This document shows, piece after piece, positions 63,201 through 64,000 of a DNA stretch of 64,000 nt. The first letter of the stretch is position 1, and each line of letters begins with the position of its first letter. The notes beneath the pieces are model-generated. The model did no database searches. It worked only from the letters and a program-made list of their open reading frames with translations, and was not told where the DNA came from. A program made the translations under genes and the position numbers. The DNA comes from Tetrahymena thermophila SB210 (lineage: Eukaryota; Ciliophora; Oligohymenophorea; Hymenostomatida; Tetrahymenidae), in NCBI RefSeq assembly GCF_000189635.1, contig NW_002476347.1:79832-143831 (forward strand). Direction: 5' to 3'.

Positions 63201-63822
63201 GAGTATTGACTAAAATATTAGGGGTTTCTTCTTAAATTACATGATTACCTTATTTCTACTAATAAATATCTGAATCATTCTTTTAAATGAATGCTCTTGA
63301 AGTTTACCCTCCTTCTAGAATGAGCTTAGCGTCAATCATATGCTAAGTCTCTTCATTTTCTTTATTCAGAAATGTATTAGATGGCGATACCAAAAAATTT
63401 GAAGATTAATTTGAAATAGCTCCCTAAACCTAAACCTAAGCCTAAGCCTATCCTCCTTAAAGATTTTACTATTATTAAATGCTTAATCTTATTTTTCTTC
63501 CACTTTTAAAGTAATTGCTTTGCTGGTCTAAAGTAAATTCATGTCCCTCGCCATCTTATTTTATATTTTCAATCGGGGATAACTTTATTCTACCATGCTT
63601 TTCAGCTGGAGGATTCTTTTTATCAGAATTATTTTTTCCTTTATTAATACTTTTTATGCTTGGACTCATAACTGTAGGATTCTCATTTTTTATGGGTTAA
63701 TTAGTATTTAAATCCTTTTCCCTTTCTGTATTTTGCTAGGTTAGCAGCGTCTATATATTATCTTTATTTGTTGTGGTAAGTTGCCCTTACATACCAAGAA
63801 GTGAGGCATTTTCTGACAACAT
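57247..63822 (-). CDS. K+ channel with cNMP-binding-like domain, zinc knuckle and long tail
   Basis: Six-transmembrane cation channel of the HCN/EAG/CNG layout, 2049 aa. Exons in coding order: 62247-63822, 61300-62012, 60854-61177, 57247-60783 (6150 nt). A polar N-terminus of about 330 aa is followed by membrane helices from about residue 340 (LLIGTVFMTYFFIIPIHVAI) and an S4-like segment LLFVKLRNFQKIFRKFED (about 453). The pore STVTMITVGYGDIVP lies near residue 545; GYGD predicts K+ selectivity. The cNMP-binding-like domain (about 690-840) includes YFVEKGKVEICREY, LGPGACFGAWSFF and IRRSDFLQLI; the usual Glu of the phosphate cassette (FGE) is absent. A CCHC motif CQCCQSYNHEIQHC follows (codons 61001-61042), then HYSPDRYIIIKK. 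The last exon encodes 1178 residues of acidic, then Ser/Asn/Gln/Lys-rich low-complexity tail. Start is the first ATG after an in-frame TGA. It acts in the plasma or ciliary membrane. Confidence 0.93.
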
Positions 63823-64000
63823 TAAATTGTAAATTTTTTAACCTTCTTGTTTGTTTGGCTTGTATCTATCTTATTTTATAGACTAATTAATTACCTTTCA
63901 AATGTACAATACTTTATCAATAAACTAATTATTATAAAGTCAATTTAATTACTTTGCTAATAAGAAAAAATTTTTGAAAAAAAACATAAGTTATTTAACA
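63823..64000. promoter_or_regulatory. 5' region of channel gene
   Basis: The 178 bases upstream of the channel start on the minus strand. In-frame TGA lies about 75 bases before the ATG with no other ATG between. AT-rich, no specific promoter element recognised. A further upstream exon beyond the window cannot be excluded. Confidence 0.4.

Noticed and set aside
63424-63456. Telomere-like run of CCTAAA/CCTAAG hexamers
   Set aside because: It lies in frame within the first exon of the channel and encodes an alternating Gln-Ala/Gln-Val stretch; it is not G4T2 as in Tetrahymena telomeres.
1-64000. CRISPR arrays, rRNA genes, bacterial-type operons and virus-like elements
   Set aside because: None seen; genes are spliced and use the ciliate code, and no reverse transcriptase, integrase or capsid motif was recognised.
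1-64000. Tetrahymena chromosome breakage sequence
   Set aside because: I looked for the 15-base motif by eye on both strands and found no convincing match; a computed search would be decisive.

Overview
The window is almost certainly macronuclear DNA of a Tetrahymena-like oligohymenophorean ciliate. It is very AT-rich, its introns are short GT...AG introns, and TAA and TAG are read as glutamine while TGA is the only stop. The sequence proves the code internally: three paralogous ABC transporters carry TAA, TAG and CAA at the same invariant Gln of the LSGGQ signature. I built the gene models by hand. In all five spliced genes that lie whole in the window, every exon junction keeps phase and the summed coding length is a multiple of three.

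Layout: (1) 1-21012, plus strand: four tandem ABCC-type (MRP/CFTR-like) transporters, the first cut by the window edge. The complete ones encode 1328, 1341 and 1333 aa with one shared 13-exon structure. (2) 21727-24271, minus strand: a small leucine-rich-repeat protein (331 aa) in which nearly every repeat is its own 90-nt, phase-2 exon. (3) 24933-41938, minus strand: a complete dynein heavy chain, 27 exons and 4805 aa, probably axonemal. (4) 42849-43611, plus strand: four identical elongator tRNA-Met(CAU) genes in tandem with conserved 5' flanks. (5) 44290-55772, plus strand: a family I do not recognise, with four intact intronless genes of 367-391 aa and two decayed copies. The last two intact genes lie in a 2.6-2.75 kb tandem duplication. 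A 100-N assembly gap sits in the middle of this region. (6) 57247-63822, minus strand: a 2049-aa K+ channel with a cyclic-nucleotide-binding-like domain, a CCHC zinc-knuckle motif and a very long low-complexity tail.

The genes do not form a pathway. The common theme is local tandem amplification of ABC transporters, tRNA genes and the unrecognised family, beside large single genes for ciliary motility (dynein) and membrane excitability (K+ channel). The best candidate for an undescribed system is the family in region 5. It has a conserved N-terminal domain of about 140 residues, perhaps an OB-fold, a fast-changing Gln/Asn-rich middle, and a C-terminal helical segment that is conserved within one subfamily.
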